DNA from: Candidatus Loosdrechtia aerotolerans
GTDB taxonomy: Bacteria > Planctomycetota > Brocadiia > Brocadiales > Brocadiaceae
NCBI GenBank assembly: GCA_021646405.1
Contig: SOER01000009.1
Coordinates: forward strand, 20,651 to 84,650
Direction of reading: 5' to 3'
Length of the DNA stretch: 64,000 nucleotides
Of the stretch, positions 46,091 through 57,200 are shown piece after piece (positions within the stretch are counted from its first letter, which is position 1; each line of letters starts with the position of its first letter). The translations under genes were made by a program, and so were the position numbers. Under the pieces are notes generated by a model, which was given only the letters and a program-made list of their open reading frames with translations, ran no database searches and was not told the origin of the DNA.

Positions 46091-47341
46091 TCATCTTTGC
46101 CATGTTATAGTAAAATCGTCGATCAGTTCTAAACGATCTTTTACAAATTCCTTTACAAATATCTCATCTTTCGGTAGGCCTTTTGTCAAGTCGTATCGCA
46201 GACCCAGTACTCTACAGTTTAGAATCAGGGTTCCATTTTCATCTGTATCTGCCATAACGTCCAAAAAGTGATACGCCGTTATAAATTTTACACAACGAAA
46301 ATCATCTAATGGGATCTGAGAAATATCACAGGTACCTTTCCCTTCCAAGTGGGCACCACCACCTCCCGAAATAATATATACCGGTAATTGCACGCCACCT
46401 GCTTCATCAACTCTGCAAATTCGTTGATAGTTATGTTCATGACCGTTAATAATAAGTACTATATTGTTGGATGTATCATTAAAAAATCTTGCATACCGGT
46501 CCCGGAATCTTGATTCCCTGGATTCACTATTTCTCAGATTACGACATCCATGGGTTCCTATAGAATAAGGTGGATAATGTTCAAGAATAATTTTAGGGCC
46601 GGGAAATTGCTGTAACTCATTCAAAAACCACTGAAATTGCTCCTTATTATCAGGTAGTAAGGAGTTTAAGACAATAAATTTTATCTTTAACCCATCAACA
46701 TCCCGGATAAATGAATACCATGATTGTTCCTTATTTGTTTCAGGTAATACCTCTTCCAGGTAGGAAACATATGCCGGATCCAATTTGTCCTTTAATTCAT
46801 CCTGGAGAACCTGATAACTTCTTTCCTTAATTTCCGATTCTCCAATAGATCTGATCTCCCTGGCTAAACGCATCCATAGCGATCTTATATCATTGTCATT
46901 ATCATTATCATTATCATTATCATTATCATTATTTGTATCGGTCGATGATGATACCTGTTCTTTATAATCTATCTTTTTTAATAGTGTACGGACAAGTGTA
47001 TCCACCTTTTCAGTAAACATAAGTTCATGATTGCCAATAGCAGGATACAGTGGAATCATCCTTTCTCCCGTATAATTATTGGTAATAACCTCTAAAAACC
47101 TTTCGAATTCATTATAATAAATCATATCCCCTGAAAATAAAATGAAATCAGGACCCATTTTCCGTACGACCTTTGCAATTGCATCATGTTTTATCTGGGG
47201 TTTTCTTATTGATCGAATACTCAAACGAGTATCACCATACGCAACAAAGTGTAAGACAGCAGCATACACTTTGTATGGAAAAAGACAAAGAATAGCGAAA
47301 AAAACCATTACGAAGAAATATAATTTGATCTGTTTTTGCAT
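46091..47341 (-). CDS. Exported calcineurin-like (purple acid phosphatase type) metallophosphoesterase
   Basis: 416 aa from ATG 47341; the frame extends to 47572 but the upstream part is not signal-like. Signal peptide (YFFVMVFFAILCLFPYKVYA), then metal-binding motifs AYGDTRL, FSGDMIYY, PAIGNHELMF and INGHEHNYQR, characteristic of metallophosphatases. A run of Asn-Asp pairs (NDNDNDNDNDND) interrupts the middle and is encoded by a hexanucleotide tandem repeat. Substrate unknown. Confidence 0.88.
   Translation of the reverse strand: MQKQIKLYFFVMVFFAILCLFPYKVYAAVLHFVAYGDTRLSIRSIRKPQIKHDAIAKVVRKMGPDFILFSGDMIYYNEFERFLEVITNNYTGERMIPLYPAIGNHELMFTEKVDTLVRTLLKKIDYKEQVSSSTDTNNDNDNDNDNDNDNDIRSLWMRLAREIRSIGESEIKERSYQVLQDELKDKLDPAYVSYLEEVLPETNKEQSWYSFIRDVDGLKIKFIVLNSLLPDNKEQFQWFLNELQQFPGPKIILEHYPPYSIGTHGCRNLRNSESRESRFRDRYARFFNDTSNNIVLIINGHEHNYQRICRVDEAGGVQLPVYIISGGGGAHLEGKGTCDISQIPLDDFRCVKFITAYHFLDVMADTDENGTLILNCRVLGLRYDLTKGLPKDEIFVKEFVKDRLELIDDFTITWQR
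46891..46935. repeat. Hexanucleotide tandem repeat inside the phosphatase gene
   Basis: cattatcattatcattat units (about seven, the first being cattgt) encoding alternating Asn and Asp. Being 6 nt, copy number changes would keep the frame. Confidence 0.85.
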
Positions 47342-47629
47342 AATTTTTAATCCTAAGGATACTAAAAGTTCATTGAATCTAAATATCCCATTATCATAAT
47401 GTGAAAGCCTCATATTTTGTATAAAATTTTCCTTCCTCTTATTGCAGGGTATCACAAGGGGCAAACACCCTTTTTGCCCCTTATGATCCTGAAATAATAC
47501 AGATTTCCGGGAATATGAGATTTTCTCTCGAAGTGATAGAGCGGAAAAGACGGTGTATGTAAGCAGTAACAAATTCTAAAAGGAAGGCAGCAGAGATAAT
47601 GGTGCGACGTATCTTATTTAATAAAGCCT

Positions 47630-48352
47630 TTATTTTTCACCGGATTCCTTCGTCTTTTGTTTCGCCTGATAGATCACGCCCAGGGCAAAATAGGGTCTGT
47701 AATCGTCAGGATTAAGCTCCTGTGCTCTCTGTAAATATTTAATAGCCTCATCAAACTGATCCTTCTTTGCACAGGCAACACCAAGATTATAATAGGCGTC
47801 CGAATATCCTGGATTTGTGTTTATGGCATTCTTGAAAGAATTAATAGCCTCGTCTATGTTCCCCATAGAGGTATACGTAACACCCAAATTATAATATCCT
47901 TTATCAAATTTTGGATCAAGTTCTACCGTTTTATTAAAGGCGTCAATAGCCATGTCATATTGCTTCTTCTCATGATAAACGATTCCCAAATTATAGTATG
48001 CCTCTCTGTACTGCGGTGATATCTCGACAGCCTTTTCAAGAACCCCGACCGCTTCATCCAATTGACCTGCTTCATAATAAGTAACCCCGAGATTATTATA
48101 GGCTTTTACAAAGTTGGGATTGATCTCTAAAGCATTTTTATATTCTTGAATAGCATCTTCAACCATCCCTTTTTCACTATATAAAATTCCGAGATTATAA
48201 TGAGCCTCGGCATAATGAGGATTTCTTTCTATCGCCTGTTGAAACGCCTTCACTGAAATATCAACAGACTCATCTTTCCCCTCCTGATTCTGACCATAAC
48301 CCACCCCTGCTACAAGAAATACCACAGACACAAACATGATACAAATCTTCAT
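47630..48352 (-). CDS. Exported TPR protein
   Basis: 240 aa with a signal peptide (IMFVSVVFLVAGVGYG). About six tetratricopeptide repeats follow, each with the A/GYYNLG...A pattern (AHYNLGILYSEKGMVEDAIQ; AYNNLGVTYYEAGQLDEAVG; AYYNLGIVYHEKKQYDMAID and so on). TPRs form protein-binding superhelices. GGAGGGAG precedes ATG. Partner unknown; it lies between the phosphatase and the membrane protein on the same strand. Confidence 0.9.
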   Translation of the reverse strand: MKICIMFVSVVFLVAGVGYGQNQEGKDESVDISVKAFQQAIERNPHYAEAHYNLGILYSEKGMVEDAIQEYKNALEINPNFVKAYNNLGVTYYEAGQLDEAVGVLEKAVEISPQYREAYYNLGIVYHEKKQYDMAIDAFNKTVELDPKFDKGYYNLGVTYTSMGNIDEAINSFKNAINTNPGYSDAYYNLGVACAKKDQFDEAIKYLQRAQELNPDDYRPYFALGVIYQAKQKTKESGEK

Positions 48353-48386
48353 AGAATATCTCCCTCCATAACATAATATGAGAATT

Positions 48387-49361
48387 TCATTTTGCTGGCA
48401 GAGGCCCTTCCCTCAAAGGTTCATCCAGTTTTATCATATGTGCCAATACCATTATTTCAGATAAAGGGGGTTGAACCCCATATTCTTCCAATGACAGGGC
48501 AGGCATCTCATAGATATCGGTATATACAGGCTCTTCTGTTGTAAACATCAAATCAACAATCTCCGGACCTGTATCCCTGGCAGGGATATCAATCTTATAT
48601 TTATCAGGTATGGTTGTTGTCTCCTCGTCAACTGCAGGAGTATGGAATATCACAGGTAACGATTGTACATCTTTTTTATCGAGAACATCCCGGACTATAA
48701 ACTCATATCCCCTGATCGGAATAAATTCTAAACCAGGAATTTCTATCCTTGTACCGTCGCGTATAGGAAAGCCAAGTCTGTACCCTTCAATCCGGAATAC
48801 AGTTTCTTCTCTCAACACAGACCCAATGGCTGGAACAGGCAGCAACAGCTCGAAATCCACCCGGGTTGGGTCGGTTACCGGTTCCCTTAACTGATCAAGA
48901 GATATCTCAGGAAAAGCTCTTTTCTGTGTTGAAACCCGGATCCTTTCTGGCGGTGTAATGAAAACCGGTCCTTTCTCACGTATCTTCACAATCTTGTTGA
49001 CCAGCAGATCTCCTATTAACAATCGCTTAAAGGAGGCATCTTCTTTCTCGATCCTTAAGAAGTAATAATTTACATAAATTAATCCGATTCCAAATACAAC
49101 CACAATTACCGATGTAAATATCTTAGAGATCCCTGGAAAAAACTTCATGATAATGTGAAACAAGAGGATAAATAACAATACCAGCATGCCGACCTCCAGA
49201 AGGCCTGCTTGCGGGGTACCTGTTGCGGTAAAATAGATCAGCAAGAGAACAACAACTAAAAACAGGATGCAGAGAAAAATGATTACATGCTTCCATGTAT
49301 TCACGGGCACATTTGTGTCAGACAGCTTTCTTGGTTCAGTAGGCTGATTATTTTTTAACAT
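48387..49361 (-). CDS. Membrane protein of unknown function
   Basis: 324 aa. Three hydrophobic segments (HVIIFLCILFLVVVLLLIYF; GLLEVGMLVLLFILLFHIIM; FTSVIVVVFGIGLIYVNYYF) followed by a soluble Pro/Glu-rich domain of about 220 residues with repeated 'PVPAIGSVLREETVF'-like beta character. No family is recognised. It probably forms an operon with the TPR protein 34 nt downstream. Confidence 0.65.
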   Translation of the reverse strand: MLKNNQPTEPRKLSDTNVPVNTWKHVIIFLCILFLVVVLLLIYFTATGTPQAGLLEVGMLVLLFILLFHIIMKFFPGISKIFTSVIVVVFGIGLIYVNYYFLRIEKEDASFKRLLIGDLLVNKIVKIREKGPVFITPPERIRVSTQKRAFPEISLDQLREPVTDPTRVDFELLLPVPAIGSVLREETVFRIEGYRLGFPIRDGTRIEIPGLEFIPIRGYEFIVRDVLDKKDVQSLPVIFHTPAVDEETTTIPDKYKIDIPARDTGPEIVDLMFTTEEPVYTDIYEMPALSLEEYGVQPPLSEIMVLAHMIKLDEPLREGPLPAK

Positions 49362-49743
49362 AAATTCAATAAAATAAACACACTACCACCCTTCCGGATT
49401 ATTTCGTATGATTACATAAATATTTATGAATATTTATGCGCAACTTGTATGCCGACATATTTTATTAAAAACAATTTGGATGATTATCAGGTAAAACTTG
49501 CCGAACATAACATAAAGTGGACGGGTTTGTCAAGACTATTTATTACTAATTTTTAGATGTATTGATGAATGAATTACCCTTCTGTGCCAGACACAGCATT
49601 GGACCAGCACATTTCTGTGCCATAGCACATTTTATAAGTAGCTTTATCGTTTATGTATAATCATCATAAATACTTTTCTCCCAACGGTATATTTTTTGCG
49701 CACTTACAACAGATCATACTCATAAGTAGGTCAGGACTAAAGC
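49362..49743. other. Divergent promoter region
   Basis: No gene. Between the membrane-protein gene and the SBBP gene; includes a near-palindrome around 49583-49600 (tgtgccagacacagca). Confidence 0.4.
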
Positions 49744-51966
49744 ATGAGGTTCATATACATGATGGTATTGTTATCTTACAGAGTCGGGATCTTTCTTTTC
49801 TTCATTGGTATATCTTCGATTGGATATTGCTCATACGGGAAAAGGTCTGCATTGTATTTTATTCAGAATACAGGACAGTTAGATGAGGATATAAAGTTTT
49901 ACGAAAAACAAAAGAAATATATGACCTTTTTTACGAAAAAAGGAATCTATCTGATCAGATCTCAGATAACAACCGGAAAACAAGAAACACCTGTACACCA
50001 AAATTCGCAATCCTCGATTCATACAACACAGTCTTCGGTTATTAAACTCCTACCTCTTAATACCAGTAAAAATCTTGAGATTCTTGCAGGAGATATGATG
50101 GAGGGAAAAATCAATTATCTGATAGGTCGTGACCCTAAAAACTGGAAAACGGATATCCCTGCTTATAAGGCAGTGGTGTATAGAGAAGCCTACAAAAACG
50201 TAGACATAAAATTCTATGGAAATAATCAGCAGATGGAGTATGACGTTATCATTAAACCGGGAGGAGATCTCTCCCGTGTAAGGTTTGCCTATAGAGGCAT
50301 AAAGGATTTGGAAATTACTGATGAAGGAAATCTGAAGGTGATTCTTGATGAAGGCAACCTCATACAAAAGAGACCATACATCTATCAGGAAATAAACGGG
50401 GAAAGGTGTGAAATACAAGGAGGATTTACGGTATATAGAAGTGAACAGACAGCAGAAGGCCGGGGGACGGAACCCGAAATCCGGGATGTGAAATCCGGAA
50501 TGAGAAACCCGGAATGTAAAACCCGGAATCCGGAATATTTTGCCTATGGTTTTCACATTGAGTCTTACGATAAAAGATATCCCCTTACCATAGATCCTGA
50601 ACTGGTCTACTCTGCCTGTTTTGGAGGAAATAGTTCTGATTGGGGACACGGAATTGCCGTTGACGGTTCGGGGAATGTGTACATCACTGGTGAAACGCGG
50701 TCTCATAACTTCCCGGTAATTTCTGCAATGCATAAAAAGAAGGCAGGAAACGCAGAGAGTTCTGATATCTTTATTACAAAACTCAATGCATCGGGAGATA
50801 TGGTATATTCAACATATCTGGGAGGAAATGGTGACGATATTAGCAATGGGATCGCTGTAGATTCTTCCGGAAATATATACGTTACCGGATATACGAAGTC
50901 TTCTGATTTCCCTATACACTCTGCCCTTTATAAAAATAAAAACGGAAAATCTGATGCTTTTATTTCAAAACTACAGGCATCAGGTAATACGCTTATATAT
51001 TCAACGTATCTGGGCGGAAGTAATTCCGATTGGGGCCGTGGAATTGCTACAGATAATTCCGGGAACGCATATATCACCGGCTGGACGTATTCTCACGACT
51101 TCCCGACTGTCGCTGCTGTTTTTGGAAATAAATCAGGAGGGTATCAGGACGCCTTCGTTACCAAAATAGCGTCTTCGGGGGAAAAACTTCTCTACTCCGT
51201 ATATCTGGGCGGGAGTGGTCATGACAGCGGAAATGGAATCGCTGTAGATAATGAGGGAAATGCCTGTATAACAGGGTATACAAATTCAAATGATTTCCCG
51301 GCAGTTTCTGCCAGTTATGAAAAGTATGCAGGAGGATACCATGATGCCTTTGTCGCGAAACTTACTGCATCGGGAAGTGGATTGGCATTTTCTACCTATC
51401 TGGGAGGAAGCGAAGACGATACAGGTTACGGGATTGCAGCAGATGCATTCGGAAATACGTACGTTACAGGATTAACATGGTCAAATAACTTTCCCACTGT
51501 TTCACCGGTATTGAAAAATAATGCAGGAAATAATGATATCTTTGTTACAAAACTTAATACGGCAGGAAGTGTCGTATACGCTACCTATGCAGGTGGAAGT
51601 GCTTATGATGGTGGTTACGGGATTACCGTAGATACCCTGGGATACGCATACATTACAGGAGTAACCCATTCGGATGATTTTCCGGTAACATCTCCTTTCC
51701 TTGGTGCATACGCAGGAGATGGCGATGCCTTTGTTATGAAACTAAGCCCCCAGGGAAGAAAGCTCATCTACTCAGCATACCTTGGAGGCAGCAGGAATGA
51801 TACTGGCTATGATATTGCCGTAGATACCGCCGGGAATGCATATATTACAGGAAAGACATGGTCAAATAATTTTCCCGTAAGTTCTGATATCTTTAAAAAT
51901 AACGCTGAGGATTATGATGTCTTCATTACAAAAGTAATTGTAATGAAGATGGAAGAAAAAGAGTAG
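49744..51966 (+). CDS. Exported SBBP-repeat beta-propeller protein
   Basis: 740 aa. Signal helix (VGIFLFFIGISSIGYCSYG), then an N-terminal domain opening FIQNTGQLDEDIKFYEKQ (DUF7948-like). Seven SBBP repeats follow, each like YSTYLGGxxxDxGxGIAVDxxGNxYITGxTxSxxFP, enough for one seven-bladed propeller. An in-frame insertion (TEPEIRDVKSGMRNPE, about residues 240-265) before the propeller reads as a short DNA repeat (see findings). Function unknown, likely surface or periplasmic binding. Confidence 0.9.
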   Translation: MRFIYMMVLLSYRVGIFLFFIGISSIGYCSYGKRSALYFIQNTGQLDEDIKFYEKQKKYMTFFTKKGIYLIRSQITTGKQETPVHQNSQSSIHTTQSSVIKLLPLNTSKNLEILAGDMMEGKINYLIGRDPKNWKTDIPAYKAVVYREAYKNVDIKFYGNNQQMEYDVIIKPGGDLSRVRFAYRGIKDLEITDEGNLKVILDEGNLIQKRPYIYQEINGERCEIQGGFTVYRSEQTAEGRGTEPEIRDVKSGMRNPECKTRNPEYFAYGFHIESYDKRYPLTIDPELVYSACFGGNSSDWGHGIAVDGSGNVYITGETRSHNFPVISAMHKKKAGNAESSDIFITKLNASGDMVYSTYLGGNGDDISNGIAVDSSGNIYVTGYTKSSDFPIHSALYKNKNGKSDAFISKLQASGNTLIYSTYLGGSNSDWGRGIATDNSGNAYITGWTYSHDFPTVAAVFGNKSGGYQDAFVTKIASSGEKLLYSVYLGGSGHDSGNGIAVDNEGNACITGYTNSNDFPAVSASYEKYAGGYHDAFVAKLTASGSGLAFSTYLGGSEDDTGYGIAADAFGNTYVTGLTWSNNFPTVSPVLKNNAGNNDIFVTKLNTAGSVVYATYAGGSAYDGGYGITVDTLGYAYITGVTHSDDFPVTSPFLGAYAGDGDAFVMKLSPQGRKLIYSAYLGGSRNDTGYDIAVDTAGNAYITGKTWSNNFPVSSDIFKNNAEDYDVFITKVIVMKMEEKE

Positions 51967-52000
51967 TTATCGCTTTCTGCCATATTTAGGAGTAAGAAAA

Positions 52001-52780
52001 ATGCGTGCAATCTGGTCAGGCTTATTAAGTTTTGGACTCGTTAATATCCCCATCCGGCTTTACCCTGCGACAGTTGAGAGGAAATTAAAATTCAATTATC
52101 TCCACAAGAAGGATCTGGCACCAATACGATACGCCCGCATTTGCCGCGAAGACGGTGAAGAAGTCCCCTACGAAGAGGTTGTAAAAGGCTATGAGTACCA
52201 AAAAGGGGATTATATTATCCTGACAGATGAGGACTTCAGAAAGGCAAATCTGAGAAAAACCGGTGCTGTTGAGATTATAGAATTTGTACATGAGAACGAA
52301 GTAGACAGCGTCTTCTTTGAAAAACCTTATTACGTGGAACCTGACCGCGGTGCTGATAAAGCGTATGTATTGCTTCGTGAAGCATTGCGGCGTTCCAAGA
52401 AAGTAGGTGTAGCTAAGTTTGTTCTGAAAAATCGTGAGCACCTTGGTATTGTTAAACTCGAAGGCGATATAATAGTTCTTAATCAGATCCGGTTTAAAAC
52501 TGAAATAAAAGAAGCCGAAGGGCTTAGTATACCTCCTGCCAAATTAGAAGGACACAAAGAAGTAGAACTCGCTCTTGCATTAATCGATCAACTCACAGAA
52601 CCATTTAAACCAGAGAAGTATCACGATACGTATACTGAAGAACTTGAAGAGGTTATTGTTAAGCGGATCCACGGCAAAATTCCACCTCCCAGAGAAGAGG
52701 AACCCGTACCCACACCTGATCACGATTTGATGACTATCTTGAGAGAAAGCCTGAAGCGTGCCCGGCAGAAGGCCTCTTAA
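52001..52780 (+). CDS. ku: Ku protein (non-homologous end joining)
   Basis: 259 aa, normal length for bacterial Ku. Starts RAIWSGLLSFGLVNIPIRLY, the Ku signature, and continues with PIRYARICREDGEEVPYEE, VDSVFFEKPYYVEPDRGADK and REALRRSKKVGVAKFVLKNR. Ku forms a ring on DNA ends and recruits LigD. AGGAG lies close before ATG 52001. No ligD gene is in the window. The gene follows the SBBP gene. Confidence 0.95.
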   Translation: MRAIWSGLLSFGLVNIPIRLYPATVERKLKFNYLHKKDLAPIRYARICREDGEEVPYEEVVKGYEYQKGDYIILTDEDFRKANLRKTGAVEIIEFVHENEVDSVFFEKPYYVEPDRGADKAYVLLREALRRSKKVGVAKFVLKNREHLGIVKLEGDIIVLNQIRFKTEIKEAEGLSIPPAKLEGHKEVELALALIDQLTEPFKPEKYHDTYTEELEEVIVKRIHGKIPPPREEEPVPTPDHDLMTILRESLKRARQKAS

Positions 52781-54205
52781 AGGGCTTAACAATTCTCGAA
52801 AACGAGAAGAATACCAAAACCCTTTCAAACTTATGGGTTCAGGTTACAAACCTGAACCCACTGCGGGGAGTGCTGAACAGCGCTATACTCTTTTCTGATG
52901 TTTCTACTCGTTTCTACGCCTTGCATTATATTTCCACAATATATGGATCTATTTCTAAAAAAAGTATAGATTATACAATAATGATTACTGTCACGAAAAT
53001 GTCTGCCTCCCATATTTCAACTATCAAAAGCGGGACGCAGAGCATCCCGGAGACATTCCAACGCGGAGCGTTGGAACGAGATAAGACGAAAAAAACATGT
53101 GGGTAAGAGTAAGCTCCAGGGGAGGGAAAAGGATAGAGCTCTGCACCAACTATGTCCTCTGTTAACTTTGGTGGTATGATAGATCAGCCTTTTCAAGAAA
53201 TTTCCACAACGTAATAGGAAACCTCTTGAATATCAGTTAAAACACCTTAAAACAAAGTATAGGTCGCTCTTCCGGAGTTCTCTTTATGTTGCGGTTTTCT
53301 TTCTACAAACAGATTGCTCCTAACGGAGCTGTAAGTACCTGGACACGAATTTTTGCTTACTTTACCAGAGTACTAAGGCTTCCATGAAGAATTTGTAACC
53401 CTTCCCCTCTTTGCGAACTTATCCTTACCCCCATCTTAGCCCGTGAGAGCTATAATGATAATAGACAGGCAATTTATTGCCTGTTGGAGAGGCAAATAAA
53501 AAAGAAAGTCCCAGAGAGACGATAGAAAAGGGAGAATTATCCTGGTAAAGAAAAAGAATATCGCTGATACGGCACCGATCAGTCGTCCCTACGGGACTTA
53601 TATTATTGATTGAATCTAAAACAGGTAATAAATTACCTGCCTATTATCATTTCTCCTCTATGGGGAAAACAAAAAGATATGGGTAAGGATAAGGGAATGA
53701 AGGGGGAGGGATCTTTTGCCTTTTGCCTTTTGCCTTTTGCCTTTTCTCTCTCCTCTCCCACGCCCTGAATTAAGTACCTGACCACAAATTTTTGTACGTT
53801 TTTATTAATAAGGAGTTTCAACAACTTATGACTTTTACGTGCGGAATGTAGGATATAGGTAACTTTTTTCATTAAAATTGTCGCGAGTATGTATACTACT
53901 TTGACAAGAGAAAGGAGTATTTATGAAGACCTGTAAAACCAAATCCTTTCTTTCAGAGCTAAAAAAGGTATTTACCTGTATACCCAGGGCGCGTTGCCCT
54001 GGGCTTTCGTATATAAGCCATTCGGGCTTTGTTTGAAAATAGTAACGGCGTTTTTACCAGAAGTATGAAGATTTACCCACACAAAACTGAAAAGACCCGT
54101 ATTTCTTACACCATAAAATATTGTGCAAAAACTTACGGTCAGGTACTTATCTCAACACCTGCAGTATATTTTGAGAACCTCTTTAACTGTATTATCTCCC
54201 CTCTT
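52781..54205. other. Long repeat-rich intergenic region
   Basis: 1.4 kb without a supported gene. Holds several palindromes: gggttcaggttac-aaacctgaaccc (52834-52859), ttccaacgcggagcgttggaa (about 53055-53075), aggcaatttattgcct (about 53466-53481) and cccagggcgcgttgccctggg (about 53984-54004). It also holds four tandem cttttgc units at 53713-53745 and a dispersed repeat at 53119-53238. No tRNA or CRISPR pattern was seen. Confidence 0.6.
53119..53238 (+). repeat. About 120-bp dispersed repeat, copy A
   Basis: Starts ggggagggaaaaggatagag and includes atcagcctttt, aagaaatttccacaacgtaa and aacctcttgaa. The reverse complement of 61561-61684 has the same pieces in the same order, with scattered differences, so the two are inverted copies. 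Confidence 0.75.
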
Positions 54206-57200
54206 CTATTTCCCCGGTTTAAATGCCGGTAGCAGTAGAATGATTTTCGTATATTCCCCTTCAACACTATCAATCATAAGCCTGCCTTCATGATCTTTCA
54301 TAATACCGTAACTTATGCTTAAGCCTAAACCGGTCCCCTCACCCCTCGGTTTTGTGGTGAAGAATGGCCGCATTATCTTCTCTCTTACACCGGCAGGTAT
54401 CCCGGTACCATGATCACAAAAAGTAATCTTTACATACAGGCAATTATTCACAAGTATCTCTTCAGCACTAATATCAAGTATCTTGTTATTGTGCACCCCC
54501 GGATATTTTTGATTTAAGGCATAACGCGCGTTGTTGATAATATTCAAAAAAACCTGCTGGATCTGCTGCAGATGTGCAATTACTTTTGGCAAATCTTGAG
54601 GAATATCGGTAATTACCTTAATATGTTCTTTTCGTATCTGTGCCTCTGTCAGGATAAAGGTATCAGAGAATATTTCCTCAATACTAACGATACCTTTCCT
54701 CTCCTTTACATCACCGGCCTTGGCAAAAGAAAGAAGCCTGCTTGTTATTCTGGCTATACGGTCTCCCTCCTTAATAATCCGGCTGGCAATATCCCTTTCC
54801 CTGGAACCTTCTCTGCTTTTGTTATATAACATCTGAGCATAGTTAATTACCCCTGATATTGGATTGTTAATCTCATGCCCTATACCTGCCGCTAATTCAC
54901 CTAATGCCGCAAGGTGTCTCGACTGCTCGGCCTCCCTCTGCAAGGTTACCTTCTCGGTAATATCCCAGAATATACCCAGGATACCAATGATCTCTCCTTT
55001 TTCGTCCTTTACAGGAGTCCTTGTTATATGGATAATACACTCCTGTCCATCCATAAAATACTTCTCTTCTGCCTCTTCTGTCTGTCCTGATTCCATAGCC
55101 CTCTTATCATTCATCCGGTATCTTTCAGCAAGTTTTTCCGGATAGAAATCATAATCGGTCTTTCCCTTTATCTCATCCGGTTTAATATGAAGGTCCCTGG
55201 CCAGGTTTTTATTACAGGATATATATACTGAGTTTTTATCCTTATAAAATATCCTTTGCGGGAGACTCTCAAAGAGTAACCGGTACTTTCCTTCACTTGC
55301 ACGCAGTGCTTCCTCTGCACGCTTACGGTCAGTGATATTACGGGCAATACCCAAGGCCCCAACGATTGATTCCTTATGGACCTGCGGAGTTGCCTTGAAT
55401 TCACCGACGGCGTACTCACCAGACTTGCAGAGGATGCGTAATTCAAAGGTTGGTACTGTACCCCCTTGAAGAACAGTACGAAAAAGCCCCAGGGCAAGGG
55501 ATCTTTCATCGGGATGAATTAAAGGAAAAAAATGCTTGTGCATCCATTCATTCCGGGACCAGCCAGTAATAGTCTCAAAGGCAGGATTCAGAGAGGTAAT
55601 CATCCCATCCCTGGCAAGTGTGAAAATTACATCCAGGGCATTTTCAACAAGACTTCGATATCGCTCTCTCGATTCATAGAGTTCCTCCTCTGCATGCCTG
55701 CGATCAACAATTTCATTCCTCAGTTTTTCATTTACCTTCATAAGCTCAGCAGTTCTCTCTTCAACACGTTTCTCCAGAGACTCATTCAATACCTTTAGTT
55801 CTTCTTCTATCTTTTTGAGTTCTGTAACATCCTGAATTATTCCATTCATCCGGACTGCCCTTCCTGTATCACCGCGCAACACCTCACCCTCGCAGTGTGC
55901 AAAACGTAAAGAGCCATCCGGCAGTGGTATGCGGTGATCAATACGATACGGTTTTTTCTCATATACGGCCTCATGAATAGCTTTTCGTACCGATTCCCTG
56001 TCGCCGGGATGGACCAAATCCAAAAACCCTTCCAGCGTGACAGCAAATGATTGTGGTTCAGCGCCAAAAATACGATATACTTCATCCGACCATGTTACGG
56101 TATCTTTTATAATATCCCATTCCCAGCTTCCTAAATGGGCAATCCTCTGTGCATTGGCAAGGCTGGCCCGGCTCTTCTCCAGCGCATCTTCCATCCTCCT
56201 GCGCTCTGTGATATCTGATACTACACCGTGTAAACGGAGGATACCACTCTCGGTTCTTTTTGCAACAACACTGTCGCGAACCCAGCGTATTCTTCCATCC
56301 GGAAGAACAACACGGTATTCCTCTTCTTCATGACTTGATTGACCGGTTATAATCCGGTGAGATGCCTTCTCCATCCGGATTCGGTCTTCAGCATAAATGG
56401 TACTTAACCAGCGTTCTCGTCCCTGTATATAGAATTCAGGCGGCCTGCCGGTGATTTTTTCTACAACAGGAGAATAGTAACGATAGAAAAATTTCCCACC
56501 AACCGTACTAACCTCTGCACTCCAAACACAATCTGAAATCGAATTCATCATCTTGCGAAACTCTAAGCTTGTTTGGCGTAATTCATCCTCGACTCGCTTA
56601 CGTTCTGCAATTTCCTTTTTTAACTCTTCGTTTACCCCCCTCAATTCTGCTGTCCGTTCTGCCACACGCTGCTCCAAAGACTCATTGAGTACCCTTAATT
56701 CCTGCTCCATCTTCTTATGTTCACCGATTTCTCTCGCAAGCTCTTCAGCCATCGTATTAATACTACAGGCCAGAGAACCGATCTCGTCCTTACGGATAAT
56801 CTCGACCCTGTAATCAAGTTCCCCGCGTGTAAATCTCTCTGCCGCATTTTTTAAAACCCTTATGGGTGTTGATAATGAAAGAGCAAAAATAACCCCCAGG
56901 CTTACAACTGCACCGGTACTAGCTATTCCAAAAATCAATGCAATAAGACCCAATGTCCATAACGGCTCAAATGCCTCTGCTCTATCTATCTCTGATAAAA
57001 GCGCCCAATCATATTCAGGTATATACATTGAAGTCCCAATGACCGATCTCCCTCTGTAATTCGTATAGATACCGGTCATCTCACTACCATCTTTCACAAT
57101 CATACGTACGGGTTCTGTATCTACAGTCAGGTTGAGTGGTGCATTCTCAGTAAATCTCGATTCGGTAAGCATTACTTTATCTCTATTAACAAGATACACC

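Noticed and set aside
46891..46935. CRISPR array
   Set aside because: Units are 6 nt with no spacers. No CRISPR pattern was seen elsewhere either.
47342..47572. N-terminal extension of the metallophosphatase
   Set aside because: The signal peptide begins at ATG 47341, and the upstream residues lack any domain.
53713..53745. Tandem cttttgc units as a CRISPR or origin
   Set aside because: Only four 7-nt units and no origin proteins or boxes nearby.
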